Shown here: positions 16,298 to 24,587 of the stretch, one piece after another | Layout: each line of letters begins with the position of its first letter | How positions within the stretch are numbered: position 1 is the stretch's first letter | Origin: an uncultured Sulfitobacter sp. | Lineage (GTDB): Bacteria > Pseudomonadota > Alphaproteobacteria > Rhodobacterales > Rhodobacteraceae | Length of the DNA: 64,000 bases | Assembly (NCBI GenBank): GCA_947492925.1 | Contig: CANLOQ010000009.1 | Coordinates: forward strand, 1-64,000 | Direction of reading: 5' to 3' | Translations under genes and position numbers: made by a program | The notes under the pieces: model-generated | What the model saw: the letters and a program-made list of their open reading frames with translations, nothing else | Told to the model about the DNA's origin: nothing | The model's database searches: none

Positions 16298-16633
16298 ATG
16301 ACCATCGCAACGCTGTTTCGTGACTTCTTTGAAGGACGCGCACGTGGGCCCAGTGACCTGGAGCTTGCCGACATGGGCCTCAGCCGGGCCGATTTCACCC
16401 GGCTGATGACGTCCAAGGAAGGCACCCGCAACCGCATGGAAGCGCTGGCCGCGCAGTTTGGTGTGACACCCGCCATGATCGACGCTGATCACGGTCTGGC
16501 GCTGGAACTGGCGACGACCTGCGGGCATTGCCAATGCGCCAAAGCCTGTCAGAACGCGCTTGATCTGGGCGTGGATTTCAACGCTGACCACTGCCCCAAT
16601 GCCGGCATCTATGCGGATATGTCACCGACCTGA
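16298..16633 (+). CDS. Small cysteine-rich protein, DUF6455-like
   Basis: The 111-residue protein has an N-terminal helical part (MTIATLFRDFFEGRARGP, LADMGLSRADFTRLM) and a C-terminal cysteine cluster CGHCQCAKACQNAL...DHCPNAG, which could bind a metal. It resembles short DUF6455-type proteins of Rhodobacterales, an assignment from memory of the motif. GGGGAG about ten bases upstream supports this start rather than the one 17 codons earlier. Its 3' end overlaps the convergent oxidase gene by 12 bases. The function is unknown. Confidence 0.6.
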   Translation: MTIATLFRDFFEGRARGPSDLELADMGLSRADFTRLMTSKEGTRNRMEALAAQFGVTPAMIDADHGLALELATTCGHCQCAKACQNALDLGVDFNADHCPNAGIYADMSPT

Positions 16634-17764
16634 GGGGCTTTCTTTGGGTGACAGCTTGCGGCGGTTCGCGATTTTAAAGCGGTCCGCCGTGCCATAGTCG
16701 CGCACGCCGACACCGGCGGCAAAGTCGCCGAATACCGGACCGTGTTTGAACAGATGACCCGAACAGCCGCCCGCAAACAGGACGTTTTCGTGCTCCGGAT
16801 GCCAGTCCACAATGAAATGGGTATCCGGCGTCAGGATCACTTGATTGAACTTTGAATCCACCACGCGCTGCCCCACCAGCCCCGGCAGGCGGTGCCGGAT
16901 ATAGGTGCGTGTTTTTGCAAGCGATGCCTTTTCAATCAGGCGCTCGTCATTGTTGATGTCGATGGGCGTGTTCGGGATGACCACGGCGGCCTTGACCCCT
17001 GATCCTTCGGACGACGGAATGCCAAAACTGCCCTGCCCGTGGTCGATCCAGCAGGGCATATTCTCCATATCAAACGCATCCGATCCGTCGGGGGTCGAGG
17101 TATAAAGCACGCTGATCCCCATGATCGCGCTGATAGGCTTGATCGTGCGGGGAAACATCTCTGACATCCACGCCCCGGTTGAGATCACGATCAGATCGGC
17201 GCGAATGGGCTGGCCGTCCAGCATCGGCCGTTCCTGCGCATCGGTGGTCACGGTGCCGCGTTTCACCACACCGCCCTTGTCCTTGAACATTTTCAGCGCG
17301 GTGATGACACAACGGTGCGCCATCAAAAGCCCCGCTTCAGGCTCGAACAATGCGTATTTGATCTCATCCACCTTGAACTGAGGGAACCGTGCGCGCACCT
17401 CGTCGGGGGTGAATTTGTAGTAGGGCACGCCGACCTTATCAAAGGTTTCCGCCGTGGCGTCCTCCCAATCGCAGTGCCCTTCGGTCGCAAGGATCAACGC
17501 GCCACATTCGTACATCAGGTTCTGACCGCTTTCGGCCTGCATCTCCAGCCACATGGCGCGGCTTTCGCGGGCCCAGCGGGTGTAAAACTCGTCCCGCCCC
17601 GAAATCGCACGGATCACACGGTTATAGTCGGTCGAGGCCGCACGGGCATGTCCCGGCTCCCAGCGATCAATCAGCGTAACCTGCTCACCGCGCCGTTGCA
17701 GATGCAGCGCGGTCATCACACCGGCAATCCCGGCCCCCACCACAACGCAGGAATTTCGTGCCAT
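16622..17764 (-). CDS. FAD-dependent amine oxidase, monomeric sarcosine-oxidase-like
   Basis: The 380-residue DAO-fold protein has the FAD motif GAGIAG (10-15) and the sarcosine-oxidase-type C-terminus (TPDTHFIVDWHPEHENVLFAGGCSGHLFKHGP). Relatives oxidise the C-N bond of N-alkyl amino acids and release an aldehyde. The cysteine that binds FAD covalently in monomeric sarcosine oxidase falls at K-F-N here and is Asn307, so FAD is probably non-covalent. It is divergent from the glutamine-synthetase-like gene across a shared GntR-type operator. Splitting of an N-alkylglutamate is a plausible but unproven reaction. Confidence 0.85.
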   Translation of the reverse strand: MARNSCVVVGAGIAGVMTALHLQRRGEQVTLIDRWEPGHARAASTDYNRVIRAISGRDEFYTRWARESRAMWLEMQAESGQNLMYECGALILATEGHCDWEDATAETFDKVGVPYYKFTPDEVRARFPQFKVDEIKYALFEPEAGLLMAHRCVITALKMFKDKGGVVKRGTVTTDAQERPMLDGQPIRADLIVISTGAWMSEMFPRTIKPISAIMGISVLYTSTPDGSDAFDMENMPCWIDHGQGSFGIPSSEGSGVKAAVVIPNTPIDINNDERLIEKASLAKTRTYIRHRLPGLVGQRVVDSKFNQVILTPDTHFIVDWHPEHENVLFAGGCSGHLFKHGPVFGDFAAGVGVRDYGTADRFKIANRRKLSPKESPSGR

Positions 17765-17800
17765 CGCCTTATTTTCCTTGTCAGATCACTGCATTCATGA

Positions 17801-17816
17801 ATACTGTATACAGAAT
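17801..17816. promoter_or_regulatory. Candidate operator of the GntR regulator, site 3
   Basis: ATACTGTATACAGAAT differs by one base from the perfect palindrome at 11673-11688. It lies 36 bases before the oxidase start and 41 bases before the glutamine synthetase-like start, so one site can control both directions. Confidence 0.72.
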
Positions 17817-17857
17817 ACACACAAAAACAATCAGATTCTCGACAGGGAGAGAACGAG

Positions 17858-19150
17858 ATGAGTACCGACTTCAGCCTGCCCGAAGGCACGCACACGGTCA
17901 TTTTGGGACTGGGCGATCTGAACGGCATTATGCGCGGCAAACGTATTCCGGCCAGCCACTGGGATACGATCTGCAAACAGGGCAACGCCCTGTCGATTGC
18001 CATGTTTGCCATCGATTCCAACTGCGATGTCTGGGACACGCCTTATGTCAATTTCGACAACGGCTATCCTGATTTTCACATGTTCCCGATGACCGCCCCG
18101 GTCCCTGTACCGTGGGAAGAAGGGGTGGCGATTTCATTCGCCCGCGGCGAAGGCATGGACCACAACCCACTGCCCATTGATCCGCGTCAGGCGCTGATCA
18201 AGCAGGTCGAGCGTGCCAAAGCGATGGGCTATGACGTGTCGGTCGGGGCGGAGCTTGAGTTCTACCTGCTCGACCCGGAGACGGGGCTGCCCCGGGATGA
18301 GGGTATTCAAGTCTACGGCTTAGGCCGGGCTGCACGGATGGAACACATCGTTGGCCCGATTCGCAGCCAGATCAACGAATGCGGCATCCCGATTGAACAA
18401 TCGAACCCCGAATATGCCGCCGGTCAGGTTGAGGTGAACATCCGCTATGATGAAGCCCTGACATCTGCCGATAACGTGGTGATGTTCAAATCCCTTGTCC
18501 GACAGCTTGGCATCGCGCATGGCTATCTTGCCACCTTCATGCCCAAACCGTTCTTTGAACAATCCGGCAACGGGTTCCACACGCATTATTCACTGTGGAA
18601 AGACGGCAAGAACGTCTTTGCCGAAGGCGGCAAGCTGAACGATCTGGGCAAGCAGTTCACCGCCGGTCTGCAGAAACGTATGGCCGAAACAGCGATCCTC
18701 GGTTCGCCCACGCCAAACGGTTTCCGCCGGATCGCACCCTACACCTTCTGCCCCACCAACACCTCGTGGGGCTATGACAACCGCACCGTCGGCATTCGTA
18801 TCATAGAAGGGTCCGATACCGCCGTGCGTGTTGAAAAACGGGACGCGGGTGCGGATGCGAACCCCTATCTGCGCATGGCCGCAGACATCGCGGCGGGTCT
18901 GGATGGCATCGAACAAAGCATGAGCCCGACCGAGCCTACGCTGGGCAATGCCTACGAAGATTTCCACGGCGAGGCCCTGCCATCGGATGCCCCTGCGGCC
19001 ATCGAAATGGCGCGTGGGTCTGAGTGGCTCAAGGACGTGCTGGGCGAAACGATGTGGGAACTTTACCTGCAAATGGCCGAGCGCGAAGTCGGCTTTGTTG
19101 CGGAACAGGTGACGCCGGTTGAAACCGCGCGCTATCTGAGGACGCTTTGA
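17858..19150 (+). CDS. Glutamine synthetase-family ligase (PuuA/GMAS/GlnT-like)
   Basis: The 430-residue protein has the glutamine synthetase fold without the adenylylation segment: SVGAELEFYLLD (metal glutamates), QVEVNIRYDEAL, GNGFHTHYSLW and FRRIAPYTFCPTNTSWGYDNRT, then the glutamate-binding arginine region VRVEKRDAGADANPYL. Length and motifs place it with gamma-glutamylpolyamine, gamma-glutamylmethylamide and GlnT-type ligases, which join glutamate to an amine with ATP. It is the first gene of the shell-protein operon; BMC-P starts two bases after it. I infer that it glutamylates the amine fed to the microcompartment pathway. Confidence 0.88.
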   Translation: MSTDFSLPEGTHTVILGLGDLNGIMRGKRIPASHWDTICKQGNALSIAMFAIDSNCDVWDTPYVNFDNGYPDFHMFPMTAPVPVPWEEGVAISFARGEGMDHNPLPIDPRQALIKQVERAKAMGYDVSVGAELEFYLLDPETGLPRDEGIQVYGLGRAARMEHIVGPIRSQINECGIPIEQSNPEYAAGQVEVNIRYDEALTSADNVVMFKSLVRQLGIAHGYLATFMPKPFFEQSGNGFHTHYSLWKDGKNVFAEGGKLNDLGKQFTAGLQKRMAETAILGSPTPNGFRRIAPYTFCPTNTSWGYDNRTVGIRIIEGSDTAVRVEKRDAGADANPYLRMAADIAAGLDGIEQSMSPTEPTLGNAYEDFHGEALPSDAPAAIEMARGSEWLKDVLGETMWELYLQMAEREVGFVAEQVTPVETARYLRTL

Positions 19151-19151
19151 C

Positions 19152-19415
19152 ATGCAAATTGGCAAGGTCACCGGCACTGTCACAGCCACCGCCAAGGCGG
19201 AGCGGCTTACTGGTCAGAAACTGTTGATAGTCGACGTGGTGGATGCGGGTGGCAAGGTGCTGATGGCCGGTGCCGTGGCCCCTGACACTGTCGGTGCGGG
19301 TGTCGGAGACACTGTTCTGCTGACCCACGGTTCGGCGGCACGCATGGCGCAGGGCCTGTCATCGGCCCCCGTCGATCTGGCCATCGTGGCCATCGTCGAT
19401 CACATCTCAACCTGA
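19152..19415 (+). CDS. Microcompartment pentamer shell protein (BMC-P, EutN/CcmL family)
   Basis: The 87-residue protein starts [20 protein letters not shown] and has the conserved [22 protein letters not shown] and [12 protein letters not shown] segments of the EutN/CcmL family. These proteins form the pentamers that close the vertices of a polyhedral shell. It is the only BMC-P gene in the window, whereas many BMC loci have two or three. It lies directly between the ligase gene and the BMC-H gene. Confidence 0.95.
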   Translation: MQIGKVTGTVTATAKAERLTGQKLLIVDVVDAGGKVLMAGAVAPDTVGAGVGDTVLLTHGSAARMAQGLSSAPVDLAIVAIVDHIST

Positions 19416-19455
19416 ATATACGAAAAAACAGAACACCTTACGGAGGATACTTCCA

Positions 19456-19755
19456 ATGGCGAAATCACCAACACCGGGCCAGATGGCCCTTGGCATGATC
19501 GAAACACGCGGCCTTGTCGGCGCGATTGAGGCGGCAGATGCAATGGTCAAGGCGGCCAGCGTTGCCCTTGTCGGGCAGACAAAAGCAGGCGGCGGGCTGG
19601 TCACCACCCTCGTGCGCGGTGAAGTGGGCGCGGTCAAGGCGGCAACCGATGCGGGTGCGACAGCGGCGAACAAAGTGGGCGAGGTTGTCTCGGTTCACGT
19701 GATCGCGCGGCCCCACGATGAGCTGGAAGCGATCCTCGACGGTCTGAGCTCTTAA
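19456..19755 (+). CDS. Microcompartment hexamer shell protein (BMC-H, PduA/EutM family)
   Basis: The 99-residue single BMC domain begins [20 protein letters not shown] and continues [36 protein letters not shown] and [18 protein letters not shown], the canonical order of PduA/EutM. Hexamers tile the shell facets and form the metabolite pores; the pore loop here is around K-A-G-G-G. The N-terminus is about ten residues longer than in PduA. TACGGAGGAT precedes the start. Confidence 0.96.
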   Translation: MAKSPTPGQMALGMIETRGLVGAIEAADAMVKAASVALVGQTKAGGGLVTTLVRGEVGAVKAATDAGATAANKVGEVVSVHVIARPHDELEAILDGLSS

Positions 19756-19777
19756 TCCCTGACGTAAAGGTCCGCTC

Positions 19778-20962
19778 ATGCCCGCCGATTTTGAGGATTT
19801 CGCACGTGTCGCATCGCGCAGCAGCCGGTCAGCACCCCCTGCCGCCCCGCGTCTGACGCGGATTGCGGTTCTGGGTGGTGGGGCTGATGCCCGCTTGATT
19901 GCGGCTCTTTCCCTGTCTGAAAACTGTGAGGTCACGCTTTTTTCCGCCTACGGCAAAGAGCTGGACCTGATGCGCGCGTCCTCCGGCATTGCCCTGCGCG
20001 GGGCCGGGCCCGTTGGATCGTATCAGGTGGATCAGGGCGCAGCATCGGTGGCGCTCACGGCAGAGCTGGACGCGGCTGTCGATGGCGCAGAGGCGATTTT
20101 CCTTACCGGTCCGATCCACAAACAACGCACCTATGCGATGGTCCTGGCCGATCACCTGAGTGACGGACAGGTGCTGGTGTTGTCTCCGGGGCGGTCCCTG
20201 GGCGCTGTCGAAACCGCTTGGAACCTGCGGCTTGGCGGCTGCACGGCGGATGTCACCATCGTCGAAGCACAGGGATTGCCGTTCTGGTACAGATCCGAAG
20301 GCACGACCCTGACGCTTTCTGAACGCGGTTTTGTCGCGGCGGCGACCCTGCCGCGCGGGCGCAATGCGGCCATCGCCGGGCTGGCCCACATCCTGCCGAA
20401 CCTGATGGAAGTCGAATCCGTGCTGGCGTCGGGCTTTGGTGATCTTTCTGCCGGGGTGGAAATCCCGGCTCTGATCATGGGTGGTGCCGGTCTGACGTCC
20501 GGTGGCATCGCGGTGCCAATGGGTGGCACGCCTCTGCCGGAAAACGAGAACTTTGCGGCACTCATCGGCCCCGACCAGATGCGCCTGATCGAAACGCTGG
20601 CCGAAGAACGCCGCAGCGTCGCGCGTGCCTTTGGCGTGCGGGGTTTGCCCGACAGTGCGGATTGGATTGCGCAATTCACAGGCCCTGCCAAAGGCGCAGG
20701 GAGCCGTCCCGTGCCAGACCGCGACGCGGCGCGCCATATGCTGCGCGACGGCGTCATCGGCTCGCTTGTGCCGCTGTGCTCTGCCGCGCAACTGGCAGGC
20801 ATCGACGTGCCGCAGACCCGCGCGATGATCGCCCTGACAGGTGCCATTCTGGACGCGGATGTTGCCGCATCAGGCCGCAGGCTCGAGACGATGGGCATCA
20901 CCGCAGACACCATAGACGACGCGCGCCGCACCTTTGATGCGCTGACGCTGGGAGGACGCTGA
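19778..20962 (+). CDS. Opine dehydrogenase-like NAD(P)-dependent oxidoreductase
   Basis: The 394-residue protein has an N-terminal Rossmann domain (RIAVLGGGADARLIAALSLS) and a C-terminal helical domain with LPNLMEVESVLASGFGDLSA and ALIGPDQMRLIETLAEERRS, as in octopine/nopaline dehydrogenase relatives. Such enzymes make or split N-(carboxyalkyl) amino acids. Residues 1-26 (PADFEDFARVAS, then an S/P/A/R-rich linker) precede the Rossmann fold and have hydrophobic residues at i, i+3 and i+6, like a microcompartment encapsulation peptide. It lies between BMC-H and the aldehyde dehydrogenase and overlaps the latter by one base. The real substrate is unknown. Confidence 0.78.
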   Translation: MPADFEDFARVASRSSRSAPPAAPRLTRIAVLGGGADARLIAALSLSENCEVTLFSAYGKELDLMRASSGIALRGAGPVGSYQVDQGAASVALTAELDAAVDGAEAIFLTGPIHKQRTYAMVLADHLSDGQVLVLSPGRSLGAVETAWNLRLGGCTADVTIVEAQGLPFWYRSEGTTLTLSERGFVAAATLPRGRNAAIAGLAHILPNLMEVESVLASGFGDLSAGVEIPALIMGGAGLTSGGIAVPMGGTPLPENENFAALIGPDQMRLIETLAEERRSVARAFGVRGLPDSADWIAQFTGPAKGAGSRPVPDRDAARHMLRDGVIGSLVPLCSAAQLAGIDVPQTRAMIALTGAILDADVAASGRRLETMGITADTIDDARRTFDALTLGGR

Positions 20963-22341
20963 TGGACGCCGATCTTCAATCTATCGCCGCCGCGCGCCGC
21001 ATGGCCGAACGTGCCTTTGACGCCTACAAGGCCTTTTTAGGGACTGATCCCGCGCATATCGACGCCATTGTCGAGGCCATGGCCCGCGCGATTGAACCCG
21101 AAGCCGAACGGCTGGGGCAGATGGCCGTTGAGGAAACCGGCTACGGCAATGTTGAGGACAAGCGCGTCAAAAACCTCTTCAATTCCCTTTCGGTCGCGGA
21201 ATACCTGCGCGACATCACAACGCTGGGTATGCTCTGGCGCGATGACGCCACCAAGGTTGCCGCCTTTGGTGAGCCCATGGGTGTTGTCGCGGCTTTGGTG
21301 CCTGTCACCAACCCAACCTCAACGATCATCTTCAAAGTTCTCTCCGCCGTCAAAGCAGGCAACGCCATCGTCTGCGCCCCGCACCCGCGCGGTGTGAAAT
21401 GTGGTATGGAAACCGTCCGCATCATGGCCCGTGTGGCCGAACAGATGGGCGCGCCCAAGGGGCTGATCCAATGTATGGATCAGGTCACGATCCAAGGCAC
21501 CGCCGAGTTGATGCGCCACAAACGCACCTCTGTCGTGATGGCCACGGGCGGCCCGGCGATGGTCAAGGCGGCCTATTCCTCCGGCAAGCCAACGCTGGCC
21601 GTCGGCGCGGGCAATGTGCCGTGCTATGTGCACAAATCCAAGAAACAGGATCTGGCCGAAGTGGCCGAAATGATCGTGACCTCGAAATGTTTCGACTACG
21701 GCACCGCTTGTGTCTCCGAGCAAGCGGTCATCGCAGACCCCGAAATCGCCCGCGATCTGCGCCATGAAATGAAGCTGAAGGGTGCTTATTTCTGCACGCC
21801 CGCTGAAGCGGACCGTCTGGCGAAAGTGATCTTTTCCGGCAGGCAGGCGATGAATCCCGAGCGTGTCGGTCAATCGCCGCAAGCCTTGGCAGATGCTGCC
21901 GGGTTCTCCATCCCGCCACGCACCCGCTGTCTGGTCTCTGAGGAAACCGAAATCGGCTGGCAGCGTCCCTTGTCGGCGGAGAAACTCAATCCCGTGCTTG
22001 CCTTTTATGAAGCGAAGAACTCAGAGCACGGTCTGGAACTCAGCCAAGGCATCGCCCGTTTTGAAGGCTGGGGCCATTCGTCCGTCCTGCACGCCGACGA
22101 CCCGGAGATTGTCGCCAAATTCGCGACAATCCCCACCGGGCGCGTCCTCGTCAACACACCCGCAATCATGGGCGGCATGGGCTATTCCACCGATTTAGAG
22201 CCTTCTTTCATGCTTGGCACCGGCACATGGTCCGGCTCCATCACCTCGGACAATGTCACCGCACTCCACCTCATCAATATCAAGCGCGTGGCCTATGAGA
22301 GCCGTCCGTGGCGCGACATCTATAAGGAATACGGCAAATGA
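20962..22341 (+). CDS. CoA-acylating aldehyde dehydrogenase (EutE/PduP/AdhE type)
   Basis: The 459-residue enzyme converts an aldehyde, NAD and CoA to acyl-CoA. The acylating family is indicated by VPVTNPTSTIIFK, ATGGPAMVKAAYSSGKP, VGAGNVPCYV and the catalytic cysteine in FDYGTACVSEQ (Cys250). This is the core enzyme of a metabolosome. Neither a clear N-terminal nor a clear C-terminal encapsulation peptide is seen; the chain starts directly with the catalytic-domain helix and ends DIYKEYGK. It overlaps the BMC-T gene by four bases. Which aldehyde it uses cannot be deduced. Confidence 0.92.
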   Translation: MDADLQSIAAARRMAERAFDAYKAFLGTDPAHIDAIVEAMARAIEPEAERLGQMAVEETGYGNVEDKRVKNLFNSLSVAEYLRDITTLGMLWRDDATKVAAFGEPMGVVAALVPVTNPTSTIIFKVLSAVKAGNAIVCAPHPRGVKCGMETVRIMARVAEQMGAPKGLIQCMDQVTIQGTAELMRHKRTSVVMATGGPAMVKAAYSSGKPTLAVGAGNVPCYVHKSKKQDLAEVAEMIVTSKCFDYGTACVSEQAVIADPEIARDLRHEMKLKGAYFCTPAEADRLAKVIFSGRQAMNPERVGQSPQALADAAGFSIPPRTRCLVSEETEIGWQRPLSAEKLNPVLAFYEAKNSEHGLELSQGIARFEGWGHSSVLHADDPEIVAKFATIPTGRVLVNTPAIMGGMGYSTDLEPSFMLGTGTWSGSITSDNVTALHLINIKRVAYESRPWRDIYKEYGK

Positions 22342-22961
22342 GCGAGATCACCATCCGCGCCCTGATGCAGATCGACAACCTTCAGCCAAAGTTTGCCGCC
22401 TATAACGGCGCGACGGTGCAAGGTTCTGTGCCGCTGTCGGGCGATACCATTTTGATTGGGGAATTTGCGCCGGGCAATGGTGTGTTTTCACTGATCGACC
22501 GCGCGTTGAAGGCGTCTTCTGTTGAGGCGACGACGCAGATGGTCGAACGCGAGTTCGGTTTTTTCATTCTGCGCTCGCCCTCCAACGCCGAAGTGACCGC
22601 CGCGCGCGATGCGATGCTGGCAGAGCTGGGCGCGTCGATGTCCGACCGCCTAAAACCCTCGATCACAAACACTCAGATCATCACTTCCGTTGAGCCTTAT
22701 CAGGCGCAGCTGTTGAACAAATGGCGCAAGGGCTCACTGCTGGTGCCCGGTCAAACGCTTGGCATCATCGAATGTGCGCCCGCCGCCTATATCTCCATCG
22801 CTGCGAATGAGGCTGAGAAGGCCGCCGAGATTGATATGGTCGAGGTCCGCGCCGTGGGGCGTTTCGGGCGGTTGTTCATCTCCGGCTCTGAAAACTCCGT
22901 ACAAACCGCCGTAGAAGCCGCGACCCGCGCGATTGAAGCTGTGGATGGGCGCAGCGAATGA
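22338..22961 (+). CDS. Microcompartment tandem-domain shell protein (BMC-T)
   Basis: The 207-residue protein has two BMC domains. The first covers about residues 30-95 (GEFAPGNGVFSLIDRALKAS, EFGFFILRSPSNAEVTAARD) and the second about 130-203 (GQTLGIIECAPAAYISIAAN, VGRFGRLFISGSENSVQTAV). BMC-T trimers mimic hexamers and often have larger or gated pores that pass cofactors or bulky substrates. The domains are diverged from each other, and the first seems less canonical. It is coupled to the aldehyde dehydrogenase upstream and the dehydrogenase downstream by ATGA overlaps. Confidence 0.93.
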   Translation: MSEITIRALMQIDNLQPKFAAYNGATVQGSVPLSGDTILIGEFAPGNGVFSLIDRALKASSVEATTQMVEREFGFFILRSPSNAEVTAARDAMLAELGASMSDRLKPSITNTQIITSVEPYQAQLLNKWRKGSLLVPGQTLGIIECAPAAYISIAANEAEKAAEIDMVEVRAVGRFGRLFISGSENSVQTAVEAATRAIEAVDGRSE

Positions 22962-24139
22962 CCCAGGGCCGCGTCATCGGGGCAGATGCCATTGAAGACG
23001 CACGCCAGCGCGGGCGGCTGATTGTCGAGGTGATGCCGGGGGATATCGTCACCGCTTTGGCGCGCGAGAGCGCCGAGCGTCTGGGCCTGAAGCTGGTCGA
23101 TGGGCCTGTTGAAATGCCCGCGCCCGTGCAGACCGATGGCGCGACGTCGATGCGCCGGACGCTCTATCGCCGTGCGCCGAAATGGCAGGCCCCAAGCCGC
23201 AGCCCCCGCAAGGCGCGGCGTTTGGGCAAACTCGCGCTTGTCGGGGCAGGGGGCGTCGGTGGTAACATCGCGCATCTGGCGGCACAGGCCGATATGGCCG
23301 AAGAGATCACCCTGATCGACATCGCACCCGGCATGGCGGCGGCCACGGCGCTTGATCTCAATCACACCTCCGGCATCACGGGGGCAGCCTGTCGCGTGAC
23401 GGGGGGCGAGACCCTCGACATGGTATCGGGCGCGGAAGTGGTGGTTGTCACAGCAGGCCGCGCGCGCAGCCCCGGCATGACTCGCGCCGATCTGATCGAC
23501 GTAAACGCCCGCGTGATCCGGCAGGCGGGCGAAGCGATCCGTTCGGAAGCGCCGAACGCGGTGGTGATTGTCGTCACCAACCCACTGGATGAAATGACCG
23601 TCGAAATGCTGCGCGCCACCGGGTTTCCGCGTGAACGGGTGCTGGGCATGGCGGGCACGCTTGATTCCAGCCGTTTCCGCAATGCGCTGGCGATGGCTGC
23701 TGGCGTCAGTCCTGCCGATGTGGATGCCATCACGCTGGGAAGTCATGGCGAGGAAATGGCCCCGATCCCGTCGCGCGCCACGATCAAGGGGCGGCCGCTC
23801 TCGGTGTTTCTCAGCGACGATCAAATTGAAACCTGCGTGCAGGATGCCATCACCGGCGGCGGGCAGGTCGTTGCGCTCAAGAAATCCGGTTCGGCCACCA
23901 TCGCCCCTGCACACGCGAGCATCGAACTGATCGACCACATGCGCGGCGCCCGTACGGGGCCTGTGCCCGTGTCGGTGATGCTCGACGGTGAATATGGTAT
24001 CAAGGATGTGGTCCTTGGTGTGCCCGCGCATCTGGGGCAGGGCGGTTTGATCAAGGTTGAAGAACTACGACTGACCGACACTGAAACCGCAGCACTGCAC
24101 AGGGCGGCAGAGGCCATTCGCAGCAGGCTTGGCCTGTGA
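22958..24139 (+). CDS. Malate/lactate dehydrogenase-like protein with long N-terminal extension
   Basis: Residues 90-393 are an LDH/MDH fold: GAGGVGG (96-102), TAGRARSPGMTRADL, VTNPLDEMT and the catalytic histidine in LGSHGEEM. The arginine in the R-S-P-G-M loop fits malate-type rather than lactate-type specificity. Residues 1-50 (RVIGADAIEDARQRGR, VMPGDIVTALARESAERLGL) followed by a basic linker are foreign to this family and resemble short elements in some microcompartment proteins, so the extension may direct packaging. It probably recycles NADH made by the aldehyde dehydrogenase. It overlaps BMC-T and the Rid gene by four bases each. Confidence 0.85.
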   Translation: MTQGRVIGADAIEDARQRGRLIVEVMPGDIVTALARESAERLGLKLVDGPVEMPAPVQTDGATSMRRTLYRRAPKWQAPSRSPRKARRLGKLALVGAGGVGGNIAHLAAQADMAEEITLIDIAPGMAAATALDLNHTSGITGAACRVTGGETLDMVSGAEVVVVTAGRARSPGMTRADLIDVNARVIRQAGEAIRSEAPNAVVIVVTNPLDEMTVEMLRATGFPRERVLGMAGTLDSSRFRNALAMAAGVSPADVDAITLGSHGEEMAPIPSRATIKGRPLSVFLSDDQIETCVQDAITGGGQVVALKKSGSATIAPAHASIELIDHMRGARTGPVPVSVMLDGEYGIKDVVLGVPAHLGQGGLIKVEELRLTDTETAALHRAAEAIRSRLGL

Positions 24140-24546
24140 ACATGCAGATCCACAAAGCAGGTGGGCGGTTCGAAGAGATCGGCAGCTATGCCCGCGCCAA
24201 ACGCATCGGGCCTTTTGCCTATACCGCAGGCACCACGGCGATCGAGCCCACCGGCAAGATCCACGCGCCCTATGACGCTTACGCGCAAACGAAATACATC
24301 CTTGCCCGTACCGAAGAGTTCCTGCGCGAAGTCGGGGCAGAGCTGCGCCATGTGGCCCGCGTGCGTGTCTACCTGACGGAAATGTCCCACGCGGCAGGGT
24401 TTATCAAAGCGCATGGCGAGGCGTTCAAAGGGATTGATCCGGTGCTGACCGCCGTGACCGCTGGCCTCACGCAACCGGGTCTTGTGGTAGAGATTGACGT
24501 GGATGCCGTGATCCACAACACCGATGGCACAATCACGGACAACTGA
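24136..24546 (+). CDS. Rid-family (RidA/YjgF-like) protein lacking the deaminase arginine
   Basis: The 136-residue protein has the RidA fold (PFAYTAGTTAIEPTGKIHAP, LRHVARVRVYLTEMSHAAGF, VVEIDVDAVI). RidA hydrolyses reactive imines/enamines through a conserved arginine in its P-A-R segment; here the matching position is Leu104 (DPVLTAVTAG), so classical imine deaminase activity is doubtful. Rid1-7-type paralogues lack this residue and often sit in amine degradation clusters. The GTG start overlaps the upstream gene; an ATG two codons later is equally possible. Confidence 0.88.
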   Translation: MNMQIHKAGGRFEEIGSYARAKRIGPFAYTAGTTAIEPTGKIHAPYDAYAQTKYILARTEEFLREVGAELRHVARVRVYLTEMSHAAGFIKAHGEAFKGIDPVLTAVTAGLTQPGLVVEIDVDAVIHNTDGTITDN

Positions 24547-24587
24547 TGTCATTGCCCAAAGGACGGTTGCCGCGCTAGGGTGCGGTC

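Noticed and set aside
20962-22341. Ethanolamine or propanediol microcompartment (eut/pdu)
   Set aside because: No ammonia-lyase, B12-dependent diol dehydratase, glycyl-radical enzyme, phosphotransacylase or cobalamin gene is present in the window.
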